A DNA stretch of 64,000 bases from assembly GCA_947493195.1 (NCBI GenBank), contig CANLQG010000005.1, positions 248,001-312,000 of the forward strand, given 5' to 3'. This document shows, in pieces, positions 18,646 to 30,240 of the stretch (position 1 is its first letter; each line of letters opens with the position of its first letter). Source of the DNA: an uncultured Sphingomonadaceae bacterium. GTDB lineage: Bacteria; Pseudomonadota; Alphaproteobacteria; Sphingomonadales; Sphingomonadaceae. A program made the translations under genes and the position numbers. The notes under the pieces were generated by a model. That model had not been told where the DNA came from. It made no database searches and saw only the letters and a program-made list of their open reading frames with translations.

Positions 18646-19281
18646 ATGAAGACTTTCGAAGAAATGATCGGCGGCTACAGCCGCTTTCGCGAGACCGACT
18701 GGGAACAGCAGCGTGAGCGCTGGGAAGAGCTGAAGGACGGCCAATCGCCGCAGGTGATGGTGATATCCTGTTCCGATAGCCGAGTGGACCCTGCGCAGAT
18801 TTTCGACGTGGCTCCCGGCGAGCTGTTCGTCGTGCGCAATGTCGCAGCGCTTGTGCCCCCGTTCGAAACCACACCTGGCCGCCATGGCGTTTCTGCGGCG
18901 CTGGAATTCGCAGTGCAGTTCCTGAAGGTTAAGGAAGTCGTGGTCATGGGCCACGGCATGTGCGGCGGCTGCCAGGCCGCGCTTACGCAGGACCTCCACG
19001 GCAACGAACTTGGTGCCGGGGGGTTCGTTGCTCACTGGATCGACATGCTGGACGAAACGCGCGGGCCCATTGCTGAAAAGCTCGGCACCACCGGCCGCGA
19101 GGCGGAACGCGCCATGGAACTGGCAGCGGTGAAGGTCAGCCTTGCCAACCTGCGCACTTTCCCGTGCGTACTGGAAAAGGAAGCTGCTGGAGATCTGAGC
19201 CTGCGCGGCGCGTATTTCGCCATTTCCGATGGCATTCTGCACTTGCTGGACGAGGAAAGCGGAGAATTCCAACCCGCATAA
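18646..19281 (+). CDS. Beta-class carbonic anhydrase
   Basis: A 211-residue zinc enzyme interconverting CO2 and bicarbonate. The ligands C42, D44 and R46 lie in SCSDSR, and H103 and C106 in GHGMCGGC. The start ATG at 18646 gives the normal N-terminus; no strong ribosome binding site is seen. A bidirectional terminator follows directly. It may supply bicarbonate for carboxylases, including the carbamoyl-phosphate synthase encoded later in the window, by inference. Confidence 0.94.
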   Translation: MKTFEEMIGGYSRFRETDWEQQRERWEELKDGQSPQVMVISCSDSRVDPAQIFDVAPGELFVVRNVAALVPPFETTPGRHGVSAALEFAVQFLKVKEVVVMGHGMCGGCQAALTQDLHGNELGAGGFVAHWIDMLDETRGPIAEKLGTTGREAERAMELAAVKVSLANLRTFPCVLEKEAAGDLSLRGAYFAISDGILHLLDEESGEFQPA

Positions 19282-19286
19282 GAAAA

Positions 19287-19312
19287 CCCCCGCGCCATGG
19301 CTGACGCGGGGG
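19287..19312. terminator. Bidirectional intrinsic terminator (carbonic anhydrase / OmpA gene)
   Basis: A perfect 8-bp stem CCCCCGCG/CGCGGGGG with a 10-base loop is flanked by AAAA on the left and TTCTTT on the right. The hairpin plus T-run therefore works for both convergent genes. Confidence 0.85.
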
Positions 19313-19337
19313 CTTCTTTCTCAGGCAACCAATCGGC

Positions 19338-20255
19338 CTACATGTTGTCGACGGCCTTGCTGACGAGGATGTTCACCGAAACGCGGCGGTTTTGTGCCCG
19401 TCCGGCCGGCGTGGTGTTGTCGGCGAGCGGATCTGCCTCGGCCATGCCGGTCGGTGTAAGCATGCGCCACGGCTGCCAGTCACACTGTTGCTGGAGATAG
19501 TTGACCACACGGCCCGCGCGGCGTTCGCTCAGCGTCTGGTTATAGTCGTAATCGCCCACGTCGTCAGTATATCCGACCACGAGCAGCAGGGCATTATCCA
19601 TGCCGCCGGCTTCACGCGCGGTGTCGCAAAGTTCGCGCTGCGAGGCAGGAGTGAGGTTCCATTTGCCGGTGTCGAAATAGACGTTGGCCGTTCCGCGAAC
19701 ATTGTACTGGTCGATATTGGCAACGCGGCCACGCAGCGCCTCGGTAGCAACCGCGTTTTCCTCGATCGCCATTTCGTTCTCGGTGAAGCGCTGGTTCGTC
19801 GCGCCGCGGATCATGGCTGCGGTTTCGAGGTCATCGTCCTTGAAGCGGACACGGCTGGCCACCAGCCCGCCTTCCCACTGCACGGTCTCGACAGTTACCG
19901 GTAGGCCGTTGAGCAGCGAATCACGGCCCAGTTCGGTCCGGCCAAGGCCCAGGAAGCCGCCGCGCGCACGGATATCCGTCGTGTCGGCAACGAAGACCGT
20001 GGTGCTCTGCCCGTTCTCGGCCGTCACCTGCATTTCACGGCCGCGACGCTGTGAAATGAAACCATCGATCTCCGGCCCTTCTTCCAGCCCGGAAAGATCG
20101 CTTGGAAGCGAACCATAGACATCGATCCGGTCGGTCTGGACATTCGCCTGGGTGCTGGCGGGACGAAGCTCCTGCGCGGAAAGCGGGCCCGAAGCGGGCA
20201 GCGCCATGGCGGCGACAAGGGCAAGGCCCAGGGGCTTGTGGAAACTGATCTTCAT
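19338..20255 (-). CDS. OmpA-family outer-membrane/peptidoglycan-binding protein
   Basis: A 305-residue secreted protein. The signal peptide runs to about residue 27 (LALVAAMALPASGPLSAQ). A central region has beta-rich repeats (about 55-170), and a C-terminal OmpA-like domain (about 190-300) has NVYFDTG, GYTDDVG, NQTLSERRAGRVVNYL and NRRVSV. The OmpA-like domain normally binds diaminopimelate in peptidoglycan. ATG at 20255 is chosen because AAGGAG precedes it and the signal peptide follows; a longer frame adds 34 unrelated residues. It lacks a recognisable eight-strand barrel. Confidence 0.85.
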   Translation of the reverse strand: MKISFHKPLGLALVAAMALPASGPLSAQELRPASTQANVQTDRIDVYGSLPSDLSGLEEGPEIDGFISQRRGREMQVTAENGQSTTVFVADTTDIRARGGFLGLGRTELGRDSLLNGLPVTVETVQWEGGLVASRVRFKDDDLETAAMIRGATNQRFTENEMAIEENAVATEALRGRVANIDQYNVRGTANVYFDTGKWNLTPASQRELCDTAREAGGMDNALLLVVGYTDDVGDYDYNQTLSERRAGRVVNYLQQQCDWQPWRMLTPTGMAEADPLADNTTPAGRAQNRRVSVNILVSKAVDNM

Positions 20256-20600
20256 ATTGAAACTCCTTCGAAACGGTCGGGCCGGTAACACGCGTGGTGC
20301 ATTGCTGGCGGCCCGCAAGAACTTGTGCGGTCTCCATAAAATCACGTTGATGCGCATCAGGGCTTTCGACCGGACCGCGCTTCAACGTGGCTCCTGTTCA
20401 GATTTCCCTGTCGCGAAAATGAACGCGGGTGCAAGACTGACAAATCAAGGGACCGCAAGAGCGCCCCTTGCGATAGACCGAGTGTCTCCGGCAGGGACAG
20501 CGACACTTTTCTGCCGCAATCCGTGACAGGAGAATCCAGCGAACGATTGTCGCCTTGCCCGCACTTGCTTTCCGCAAGCGGTGCCGCCATTTCATCGCCC
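20256..20600. other. 345-bp non-coding region between OmpA-family gene and NYN gene
   Basis: No credible gene is seen. It should hold divergent promoters for both neighbours, but I cannot assign clear -35/-10 boxes. A weak hairpin, AGTGTC (20481-20486) with GACACT (20502-20507) followed by TTT, could be a terminator or attenuator on the plus strand. A CTTGC/GCAAG hairpin lies shortly before the NYN start. Confidence 0.4.
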
Positions 20601-21311
20601 ATGCCTGAAGCCAATCTGAAGAATATCGCCCTGCTCATCGATGCGGACAATGCCAGCCACCACGGTATCGACCCGGTGCTGACCGTTCTGGCAGAACTGG
20701 GGCAGGTAAATATCCGCCGAGCCTACGGCAACTGGGCCAAGCCCGCCCTTTCCAACTGGAACCAGATTTCGCACCGCTACGGCCTGCAGCCGGTGCAGCA
20801 GTTCGACCTGACCAAGGGCAAGAACGCCACCGATATCGCCATGACTATCGATGCCATCGACCTGCTGAATGCTGGCAAGGTGGACGGGTTCGGCATCATG
20901 AGCAGCGACAGCGACTTCACACCGCTGGTGACCCGGCTGCGACAGGACGGCCTAATCGTGTATGGCTTCGGCAGCGACAAGGCGCCGAATGCTTTCAAGA
21001 CGGCCTGCACCCGCTACATCGATGTGGACCAGCTGATCCGCACCTCTGCAGATGACAGCAAGCCCGGCAGCGGCGGCGCGATCGATTCCGAATTGATCGA
21101 GCTGCTCGGTGCCGCGTGGAAAGCTGCCAGCCGCGATGACGAGGGGTTCGCCCGCCTGCACGAAGTGGGCCAGATCGCCGGGAACCGCTCCAGCTTCGAC
21201 GTGCGCAACCATGGGTTCAAGCGCTTGTCGGACCTGATGCAGGCGGCGGGCGAAAACTTCAAGATGGAACGCCGCGACGACAAGCAGCTCTACGTGAAAC
21301 GACTGCGCTGA
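20601..21311 (+). CDS. NYN-domain ribonuclease-like protein with LOTUS/OST-HTH domain
   Basis: A 236-residue protein. Residues 8-150 form a NYN (PIN-like) domain with the acidic residues D14/D16 (LLIDADNAS), D78 (GKNATDIAMTID) and D103/D105 (SSDSDFTPLV) that would bind metal. Residues about 165-236 form an OST-HTH/LOTUS domain ending RRDDKQLYVKRLR. The pairing suggests an RNA-binding nuclease. The biological target is not known from sequence. The ATG at 20601 gives the standard MPEANLKNIALLID start. Confidence 0.85.
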   Translation: MPEANLKNIALLIDADNASHHGIDPVLTVLAELGQVNIRRAYGNWAKPALSNWNQISHRYGLQPVQQFDLTKGKNATDIAMTIDAIDLLNAGKVDGFGIMSSDSDFTPLVTRLRQDGLIVYGFGSDKAPNAFKTACTRYIDVDQLIRTSADDSKPGSGGAIDSELIELLGAAWKAASRDDEGFARLHEVGQIAGNRSSFDVRNHGFKRLSDLMQAAGENFKMERRDDKQLYVKRLR

Positions 21312-21566
21312 CCGCGCCGCCCACGCGCTTTCCTACAAGCCGGGCCATTAGGTCATGTGGCGGGCGATGGTCGTGCCCTGCCCCACCCACCTTGAATTGC
21401 GCAGATCGCTCGGAAAGCCAATGGTTTACTGGCGCAAACGCCCGACGACGACATTCTCCCCTGAACAGTGTTCCAGGTGTTCCAGGTTCTCCAGCCGAGA
21501 AACCGGCTCGGCACAAACATGCGCCTCGCCCGTTGCTGGGAAAACGGTTCAGAGGAGTAACCCCGA

Positions 21567-22373
21567 ATGGTCGACAAGTCCGAGAAGTTCAATTGGCTGG
21601 TACGGGTGGGCTACTTCAGCCGAGCCATCCTCTATTCGGTCGTTGGCCTCATCGCCCTTACCAGCGCTGGCAAGATTGCAAACGGGACGAACGGCGTATT
21701 CCTCGCCATCGAAGACTTCCCCGCCGGTACCGCGATCCTGTGGATCATGGTAGTCGGCCTCACCGCGTATGGCCTCTTCCGCCTGTGTTCGCCTCTTTTC
21801 GACATCGAAAACGAAGGCTCCGACGCGAAGGGCTGGGGCAAGCGCCTTGGCCACCTCGGTAGTGCCATCGGCCACTTTGCGCTGGCATTCTCGGCCTACA
21901 AGTTCGCCAGCAGCGATGGCAGCGGATCGGGTGGTGGCGGCGGCGCGCAGGAAGCAGCCTCCGGCGTACTATCAATGGAATTTGGCGGCATCATCCTCGG
22001 CCTGCTTGGGATTGCATTCTTCATTGCCGCGTTTGCCCAGGCAAAGAAGGCGTACACGGGCGAGTTCATGAACCGCATTTCCGCACAGGCGCCAGATCAC
22101 ACCCGCACCGTCGGCGCGATTGGCTACGCCGCCCGCGCCGTCGTGTTCGTAGTCATTGGCTGGTCACTGTTCCAGGCCGGCTTCATGTCTGCTGGGAGCG
22201 AACAGGTAAAGACTCTCGGCGATGCCGTCGCGAGTCTTGCCGATGACGGCTTCATCTTCACTCTGGTTGCTATCGGCCTCATCGCCTTTGGCATCCTGTC
22301 GCTGATCCTGGCCCGCTACCGGATCATTCCGGAAATGGGCCCCCATGGAAAGGTCCCCAGTTTCCGCGCATGA
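21567..22373 (+). CDS. DUF1206 six-helix membrane protein
   Basis: A 268-residue protein with three tandem two-helix units, each beginning with an aromatic-Gly/Ser-Arg motif (VRVGYFSRAILYSVVGLIAL, then LGSAIGHFALAFSAYKFA, then AIGYAARAVVFVVIGW). This is the DUF1206 pattern. A glycine-rich linker lies at about residues 113-120. Function is unknown. AGAGGAG at 21551-21557 supports the start. The stop overlaps the next gene as ATGA, so the two are probably co-produced. Confidence 0.85.
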   Translation: MVDKSEKFNWLVRVGYFSRAILYSVVGLIALTSAGKIANGTNGVFLAIEDFPAGTAILWIMVVGLTAYGLFRLCSPLFDIENEGSDAKGWGKRLGHLGSAIGHFALAFSAYKFASSDGSGSGGGGGAQEAASGVLSMEFGGIILGLLGIAFFIAAFAQAKKAYTGEFMNRISAQAPDHTRTVGAIGYAARAVVFVVIGWSLFQAGFMSAGSEQVKTLGDAVASLADDGFIFTLVAIGLIAFGILSLILARYRIIPEMGPHGKVPSFRA

Positions 22374-23152
22374 GCGACATGAGCCACAACTTGGATTCGA
22401 AGGCGCGCGGTGGAAAGACCGCGCGCCTTCTTCGCATGGTGATGGATAAGCACGTCTGCCCCTATGGTCTGAAGGCGAAATGGCTGCTGGAGCGCAAGGG
22501 CTACACAGTGGAAGACCACTACCTCTCCACCCGCGAGGAAACAGACGCTTTCAAGGAAAAGCATGGCGTGAAGACCACCCCGCAGGTCTTCATCGGCGGT
22601 GAACGAATCGGCGGATACGACGCGTTGCGAAAGCACTTCGGTAATCCGCCAAAAGACGATAGCGAGACCAGTTACACTCCCGTCATCGCGGTATTCGCGG
22701 TGGGTCTCGGGCTGGCGTTGGCGCTCAGCTGGTGGAGCTTCGGCACGCCGCTGACGATCCGCGCCGGCGAATGGTTCGTCGCTTTCTCGATGGCGATGCT
22801 CGCCATGCTGAAGCTGCAGGACGTGGAGCAGTTCTCCACCATGTTCCTGGGCTACGACCTCTTGGCGAAGCGGTGGGTGCCCTACGCCTATCTCTACCCT
22901 TTCCTCGAAGCGGGTGCCGCCATTCTGATGGCAGGACGTGTGCTGCCGTGGATCTCCATTCCCGTCGCATTGACAATCGGCACGATCGGCGCGGCCAGCG
23001 TGTTCTACGCGGTCTACATCCAGAAGCGCGAGATCAAGTGCGCTTGCGTCGGGGGCAGCGCGAATGTCCCGCTAGGGTTTGTTTCGCTCACGGAAAACCT
23101 TGCCATGATCGGCATGGGCATCTGGATGCTGGTGCGCCCCGCCCTGATTTAG
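22370..23152 (+). CDS. Glutaredoxin-MauE/DoxX membrane fusion protein
   Basis: A 260-residue fusion. Residues about 20-95 are a glutaredoxin-like domain with a single active-site cysteine, C30 in VCPYGLKAK, and the cis-proline motif TTPQVFIGGERIGG. Residues about 105-255 hold four membrane helices of the MauE/DoxX type with a CAC motif (IKCACVGGS) near the third helix. MauE proteins help form disulfides in periplasmic proteins. A membrane redox relay is the likely role by inference. It is coupled to DUF1206 by ATGA and ends 3 bp from the convergent lipoprotein gene. Confidence 0.85.
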   Translation: MSDMSHNLDSKARGGKTARLLRMVMDKHVCPYGLKAKWLLERKGYTVEDHYLSTREETDAFKEKHGVKTTPQVFIGGERIGGYDALRKHFGNPPKDDSETSYTPVIAVFAVGLGLALALSWWSFGTPLTIRAGEWFVAFSMAMLAMLKLQDVEQFSTMFLGYDLLAKRWVPYAYLYPFLEAGAAILMAGRVLPWISIPVALTIGTIGAASVFYAVYIQKREIKCACVGGSANVPLGFVSLTENLAMIGMGIWMLVRPALI

Positions 23153-23155
23153 GGA

Positions 23156-23655
23156 TCACGCGCCGCAGGATACTGTGCCGGTCCCCTGGTAGATGACGCG
23201 GTCCCACCTATCCCGCAGCCAGACGGTTCCTTCGTAAAAGGCACTGCCGGTCGCGTCGTCGGTCCGCTTGTCGTCGATTTGCAAACGCAGCGAATATTCG
23301 CGGCCGTTGTAAAGCGATCGGCTGTTGGCCGGCAGCTCGCGCGAGCCAGGATCGGCGGCAAACCGAATGACATCTCCGTCTATCTTCACGAACGCATCGG
23401 CCTCACGCGCGATTACGCGGACGCCCATGCTGGTACCAGGAGCGTAGGAACAGGCGAGGCCGAACAGGTCGTTCGCCTCCATGTCAGGATACAGCAACGG
23501 CTCAGGCACGACTTCGATCAGCGGCGGCGCGACCTCATTCGCCTCGCGCACCCGTTCTGCCAGTTCGCGATCCTGATCTGCACGTTCGGCATCGCTCAAT
23601 TCATCGCCGCACGATGCAAGCGCAACACCAAGGCAAAGGATTACAGTCCAGCGCA

Positions 23656-23656
<1 letters not shown>
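23156..23656 (-). CDS. Predicted lipoprotein, unknown function
   Basis: A 166-residue protein with a lipoprotein signal: basic start, hydrophobic core and lipobox LASC at about residue 16. An acidic, charged helix follows, then a region rich in short strands with two further cysteines (about 68 and 164). No family is recognised. Its ATG overlaps the mutL stop by one base (TGATG), so it is probably co-translated with mutL. It sits 3 bp from the end of the convergent glutaredoxin-MauE gene. Confidence 0.75.
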
Positions 23657-25476
<1,820 letters not shown>

Positions 25477-25520
25477 TCAGCCCTCCTATCGGCCACTCGC
25501 CGTATTTTCGAGGCGAACCG

Positions 25521-25542
25521 CGACAAATCTGCAGGTTTGTCG
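25521..25542. promoter_or_regulatory. 22-bp inverted repeat between mutL and mreB
   Basis: Arms CGACAAA and TTTGTCG flank T-CTGCAG-G, so only one base pair in the whole 22-bp element fails to match. A further CGACAAA copy and a T-run (25541-25554) follow immediately. It lies 45 bp before mutL and 118 bp before mreB on the opposite side. It may be an operator; it is not a terminator of either gene. Confidence 0.45.
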
Positions 25543-25644
25543 ACAAATTTTTTGGCCTTTACCGCAATCAGGCGTTAAAGACCCGCCAATTCCTGAACAC
25601 CTACGACGGATGCACGGAGTCTCTCCGTGACGAAGCTCACCTAA

Positions 25645-26706
<1,062 letters not shown>

Positions 26707-26737
26707 TCAGTAAAAGTTTCTGGAGGTACCGGCGGTT

Positions 26738-27661
26738 ATGGCGCCGCCATCGGCTAAGCGATCAGGTTCCAACAAGAAGGCGCAGCTCGGGCTGTTCGCC
26801 GGATATTTGGCTGCAGGTTTGGGTGCGACCCTCGGCGTGCTCCTGCTGGCAATCTCGCTCTGGCGTCCGGAAACCTTCAACGGCCTTCGCTCGATGGCCA
26901 GCGATGCGGCCGCACCTGTTGGTGAGGTGGGCGCCGCCGGCCGCGTGGGATCGCGCAACTTCTTCGAGGCGATTGCCGGCTATTACAACGCCGGAAGCAA
27001 GAATGCCGAGCTTGAGGAAGAAATCCGCATCGCCCGTGTGCGATTGGCCGAAGCCCGGGCGCTGGAGCAAGAGAACGAACGGCTGCGCGCCGTTCTGCAA
27101 CTTGTCGAAGGTGAGGTGGAGCCAGTTACCACGGCACGCCTGATCGGATCGACTTCCAGCAGCGCGCGGCGCTTCGCCTTCCTTTCGGCAGGCAGGCGCG
27201 ACGGCGTGGCACCCGGCATGCCGGTCACATCGCCCTTGGGTCTGGTGGGACGCGTGCTCGAAGTCGGCGCCAATACCTCTCGCGTGCTGTTGCTGACCGA
27301 TACCGACAGCGTGGTCCCCGTTCGGCGTGCGACGGACAACACGGTTGCCTTCGCCGAAGGGCGCGCCGACGGTTCGCTCCGCATCAGGCTGATAAACCTG
27401 GGCATCAATCCGCTGAAGGAAGGCGACATCTTCGTGACGTCGGGCGCCGGGGGCCTGTTCCATCCCGGCACGGCGGTGGCGATGGTGACCGAGGTGACAG
27501 ACGACGGCGCGATCGGGCAACTGCTCAGCAATCCGGCCGCCACCGATGTCGTGATCGTCAAGCCGATCTGGCAAGGCAATGTCGTGGCAGACATGGAAGC
27601 TCCGCTCGATACGCTCGAACCCGAAGGTGACGAGACCGGATCGTCGCAGGACGAGGAGTAG
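26738..27661 (+). CDS. mreC: Rod-shape-determining protein MreC
   Basis: A 307-residue bitopic inner-membrane protein: basic N-terminus, one membrane helix (about 18-42), a periplasmic coiled coil (about 80-125, ELEEEIRIARVRLAEA), then the double beta-barrel core with GLVGRVLEVG and a C-terminal acidic tail. It links MreB to the PBP2-RodA synthase in the periplasm. The stop overlaps the mreD GTG start. Confidence 0.94.
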   Translation: MAPPSAKRSGSNKKAQLGLFAGYLAAGLGATLGVLLLAISLWRPETFNGLRSMASDAAAPVGEVGAAGRVGSRNFFEAIAGYYNAGSKNAELEEEIRIARVRLAEARALEQENERLRAVLQLVEGEVEPVTTARLIGSTSSSARRFAFLSAGRRDGVAPGMPVTSPLGLVGRVLEVGANTSRVLLLTDTDSVVPVRRATDNTVAFAEGRADGSLRIRLINLGINPLKEGDIFVTSGAGGLFHPGTAVAMVTEVTDDGAIGQLLSNPAATDVVIVKPIWQGNVVADMEAPLDTLEPEGDETGSSQDEE

Positions 27662-28215
27662 TGGAACGGCTGGCCCCCCGCGCCCGGCGTGACGCATACG
27701 GCAGCAAGATCAACCGCGACCACTCGCCGGTGCTTGCCTACGGCGTTCCCTGGATCACGATCATGCTCGGTTCGCTCACGCCATTGCTGCCTGTAATTGC
27801 GCCCGCGCCAATTCTTCCTCCGATGGGATACCTGCTGCTGCTCGCATGGCGCTTGCTGAGGCCGGGTCTCCTGCCGATGTGGGCTGGCTTGCCGCTGGGC
27901 TTTTTCAACGATCTCTATTCCGGCCAGCCCATCGGCAGTGGCATATTCCTTTTCTCCATCACGATGATCGCGCTCGAGCTTCTCGAGCTGCGCTTTCCCT
28001 GGCGCAGTTTCTGGCAGGATTGGCTGGTCGCAGCCTTGTTCATTCCGGTTTTCCTGCTGGCAAGCGCACTGTTTTCAGGCACTTCACTGGGAATTGCCAA
28101 CCTACCCCTACTCATCCCCCAACTCTTGCTATCGGTGGTGGTGTTTCCCATTGTTGCAAAGATGGTTACACTTCTCGACAGGTTTAGACTGACGCGCGTG
28201 AGGCGGATCGGCTAG
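27661..28215 (+). CDS. mreD: Rod-shape-determining protein MreD
   Basis: A 184-residue integral membrane protein with five to six helices, starting with GTG at 27661, one base inside the mreC stop. The conserved GxxxDxxxxxPxG-like segment (GLPLGFFNDLYSGQPIG) typical of MreD is visible. It is part of the elongasome. mrdA follows after 3 bp. Confidence 0.9.
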   Translation: MERLAPRARRDAYGSKINRDHSPVLAYGVPWITIMLGSLTPLLPVIAPAPILPPMGYLLLLAWRLLRPGLLPMWAGLPLGFFNDLYSGQPIGSGIFLFSITMIALELLELRFPWRSFWQDWLVAALFIPVFLLASALFSGTSLGIANLPLLIPQLLLSVVVFPIVAKMVTLLDRFRLTRVRRIG

Positions 28216-28218
28216 GCC

Positions 28219-30240
28219 ATGGATCGCAAGCTTACGTCGAATTCCCTCAAGCAGACATTTGACAGGCGCAGTTTCGTTGTGGGCTCCGTCCAGGGCGGCA
28301 TCGGCCTGCTGCTGGCGGCACGCATGGGCTATATCGCGGTTGCCGAGAACGAGAAGTATGAGATGGAGGCGGAGAGCAACCGGGTGAACCTCACCCTGAT
28401 CCCGCCTCGCAGAGGCTGGATCCTCGATCGCAACGGCTCCCCCCTCGCCTCCAACCGGGCGGATTTCCGCGTCGACATCATCCCCGAACGGCTGGAGAAT
28501 GCAGACGCAACGGTGGAGCTGCTGGGCGACCTGCTCGAATTCAGCAAGCCGGAAAAGGCTGACCTGCGTGACCGGCTGGAAGAATCGCGCGGATTTGCGG
28601 CCGTGCCCGTGGCCAATGGTCTCGATTACGAGAAATTTGCCGCAGTCAGCGTGCGCATCCCGGATTTGCCCGGCGTAATACCCCAGCGCGGGTATTCGCG
28701 GTTCTACCCGACAGGAGCCTCGGTTGGGCATCTCATCGGTTATGTCGGCACGCCCAGTCGCGAAGAATACGACGAGGATCCCAAGCCACTGCTGCTGACA
28801 CCGGGGTTCAAGCTGGGCAAGGACGGAATCGAGAAGCAGTTCGAGCAGCAGCTTCGCGGGGAGCCGGGCGCGCGCCGGGTGGAAGTGACCGCATCGGGAC
28901 GGATCGTGCGCGACCTCGAAACGCGTGAGGACGTTCAGGGTAACGCTGTGCAATTGACCATCGATGGTCCTCTGCAGGATTACGCTGCCCGGCGCATCGG
29001 ACTGGAATCCGGCTCAGTCGTGGTCATGGATTGCGAAACGGGCGAACTCCTGTGCATGGCATCCATGCCCAGTTTCGATCCCAACAGCTTCTCCGACGGG
29101 ATTGGCCGTGTCGAGTTCGCGATGCTGCGCGAGAACGATCGCGTTCCCTTGCGTAACAAGACGTTGAAGGGCCTCTACCCGCCGGGCTCCACGGTTAAGC
29201 CAATGCACGCGATGGCATTCATGCACGAAGGGGTTTCGCCCGACGAAGCAATCATGTGCAATGGCGGCAGGCGCATCGGTAACCGGTTTTTCAACTGCTG
29301 GAGCAATCACGGCCGTGTCGACATGGCCAAGGCCATCTACCAGAGCTGCGACAGCTATTTCTATCACTTCGCCCAGCAGGTCGGCTTCGACAAGGTGGCC
29401 CGCTTCGCTCACCAGTTCGGACTGGGCGAGGAATTCGATCTTCCTGTTGCCAGCCAGTTCTACGGCACGGTTCCCGATCCCGAATGGAAGCAGGAGAAAT
29501 ACGGCTCCGAGTGGCAACCATACGACACGGTGAACGCGTCGATTGGCCAGGGCTATTATCTCGCCAGCCCCCTGCAGCTTGCAGTCATGACCGCGCGCAT
29601 CGCCACCGGGTATGCCGTGACACCCTCGCTTATCAAGCCTGACACCTCCCCGAAATTTGCCTCGATGAACTACCGTCCCGACGAGATCGCCTACATCCGA
29701 CAGGCGATGAGTGACGTCGTCAACGGCCCCGGCACTGCAGGGCGCGCGCGTTTGCCGATCGAAAACGTCCTCCTAGCTGGCAAGACCGGCACGGCGCAGG
29801 TTGTCAGCCTCAGCGTTTCGGATGGACGCTCCGGCCCCTGGCGCTACCGCGATCACGGCCTGTTCGTGTTCTTCGCCCCGTTCGACAAGCCTCGCTACGC
29901 CGGTGCCGTGGTGATAGAGCATGGGGGCGGTTCGGGCGCCGCCTATCCAGTAGCCCGCGATGTGATGACCTTTCTGCTCGATCCGCAAAAAGGGCTCGAA
30001 GCCCTGCACGCACTTGAGGAGCAGTGGGGCGGCACAGCCCAACAGAGGCTGGATCGTCAGTACCAGACCTATGCCTCCGCTGCCGGTGTCGACCTGCCCC
30101 CCGCCCCTCCGCCGGTCACTCTTTCCGAGCAGGTCGATGCAGAGGCGCGCGCCGCCTATTCAGGACCGGATCAGGCCGACAGCACCGTGTTCAGCCCGCG
30201 TGACGAAGCGAACCCGCGCGCCGAGGATACGACGACATGA
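28219..30240 (+). CDS. mrdA: Penicillin-binding protein 2 (elongasome transpeptidase)
   Basis: A 673-residue class B PBP. One N-terminal membrane helix (about 20-40) and the pedestal domain (from PPRRGWILDRNG) precede the transpeptidase domain, with S324-T-V-K (PPGSTVK), SCD in the SxN position (YQSCDSYFYH) and K522-T-G (GKTGTAQV). A proline-rich tail of about 50 residues follows. It cross-links lateral-wall peptidoglycan and partners RodA. The stop overlaps rodA as ATGA. Confidence 0.95.
   Translation: MDRKLTSNSLKQTFDRRSFVVGSVQGGIGLLLAARMGYIAVAENEKYEMEAESNRVNLTLIPPRRGWILDRNGSPLASNRADFRVDIIPERLENADATVELLGDLLEFSKPEKADLRDRLEESRGFAAVPVANGLDYEKFAAVSVRIPDLPGVIPQRGYSRFYPTGASVGHLIGYVGTPSREEYDEDPKPLLLTPGFKLGKDGIEKQFEQQLRGEPGARRVEVTASGRIVRDLETREDVQGNAVQLTIDGPLQDYAARRIGLESGSVVVMDCETGELLCMASMPSFDPNSFSDGIGRVEFAMLRENDRVPLRNKTLKGLYPPGSTVKPMHAMAFMHEGVSPDEAIMCNGGRRIGNRFFNCWSNHGRVDMAKAIYQSCDSYFYHFAQQVGFDKVARFAHQFGLGEEFDLPVASQFYGTVPDPEWKQEKYGSEWQPYDTVNASIGQGYYLASPLQLAVMTARIATGYAVTPSLIKPDTSPKFASMNYRPDEIAYIRQAMSDVVNGPGTAGRARLPIENVLLAGKTGTAQVVSLSVSDGRSGPWRYRDHGLFVFFAPFDKPRYAGAVVIEHGGGSGAAYPVARDVMTFLLDPQKGLEALHALEEQWGGTAQQRLDRQYQTYASAAGVDLPPAPPPVTLSEQVDAEARAAYSGPDQADSTVFSPRDEANPRAEDTTT

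Noticed and set aside
21469..21486. Two tandem copies of TGTTCCAGG before the DUF1206 gene
   Set aside because: A two-copy 9-bp repeat alone is too short and unconserved on present evidence to call an operator.
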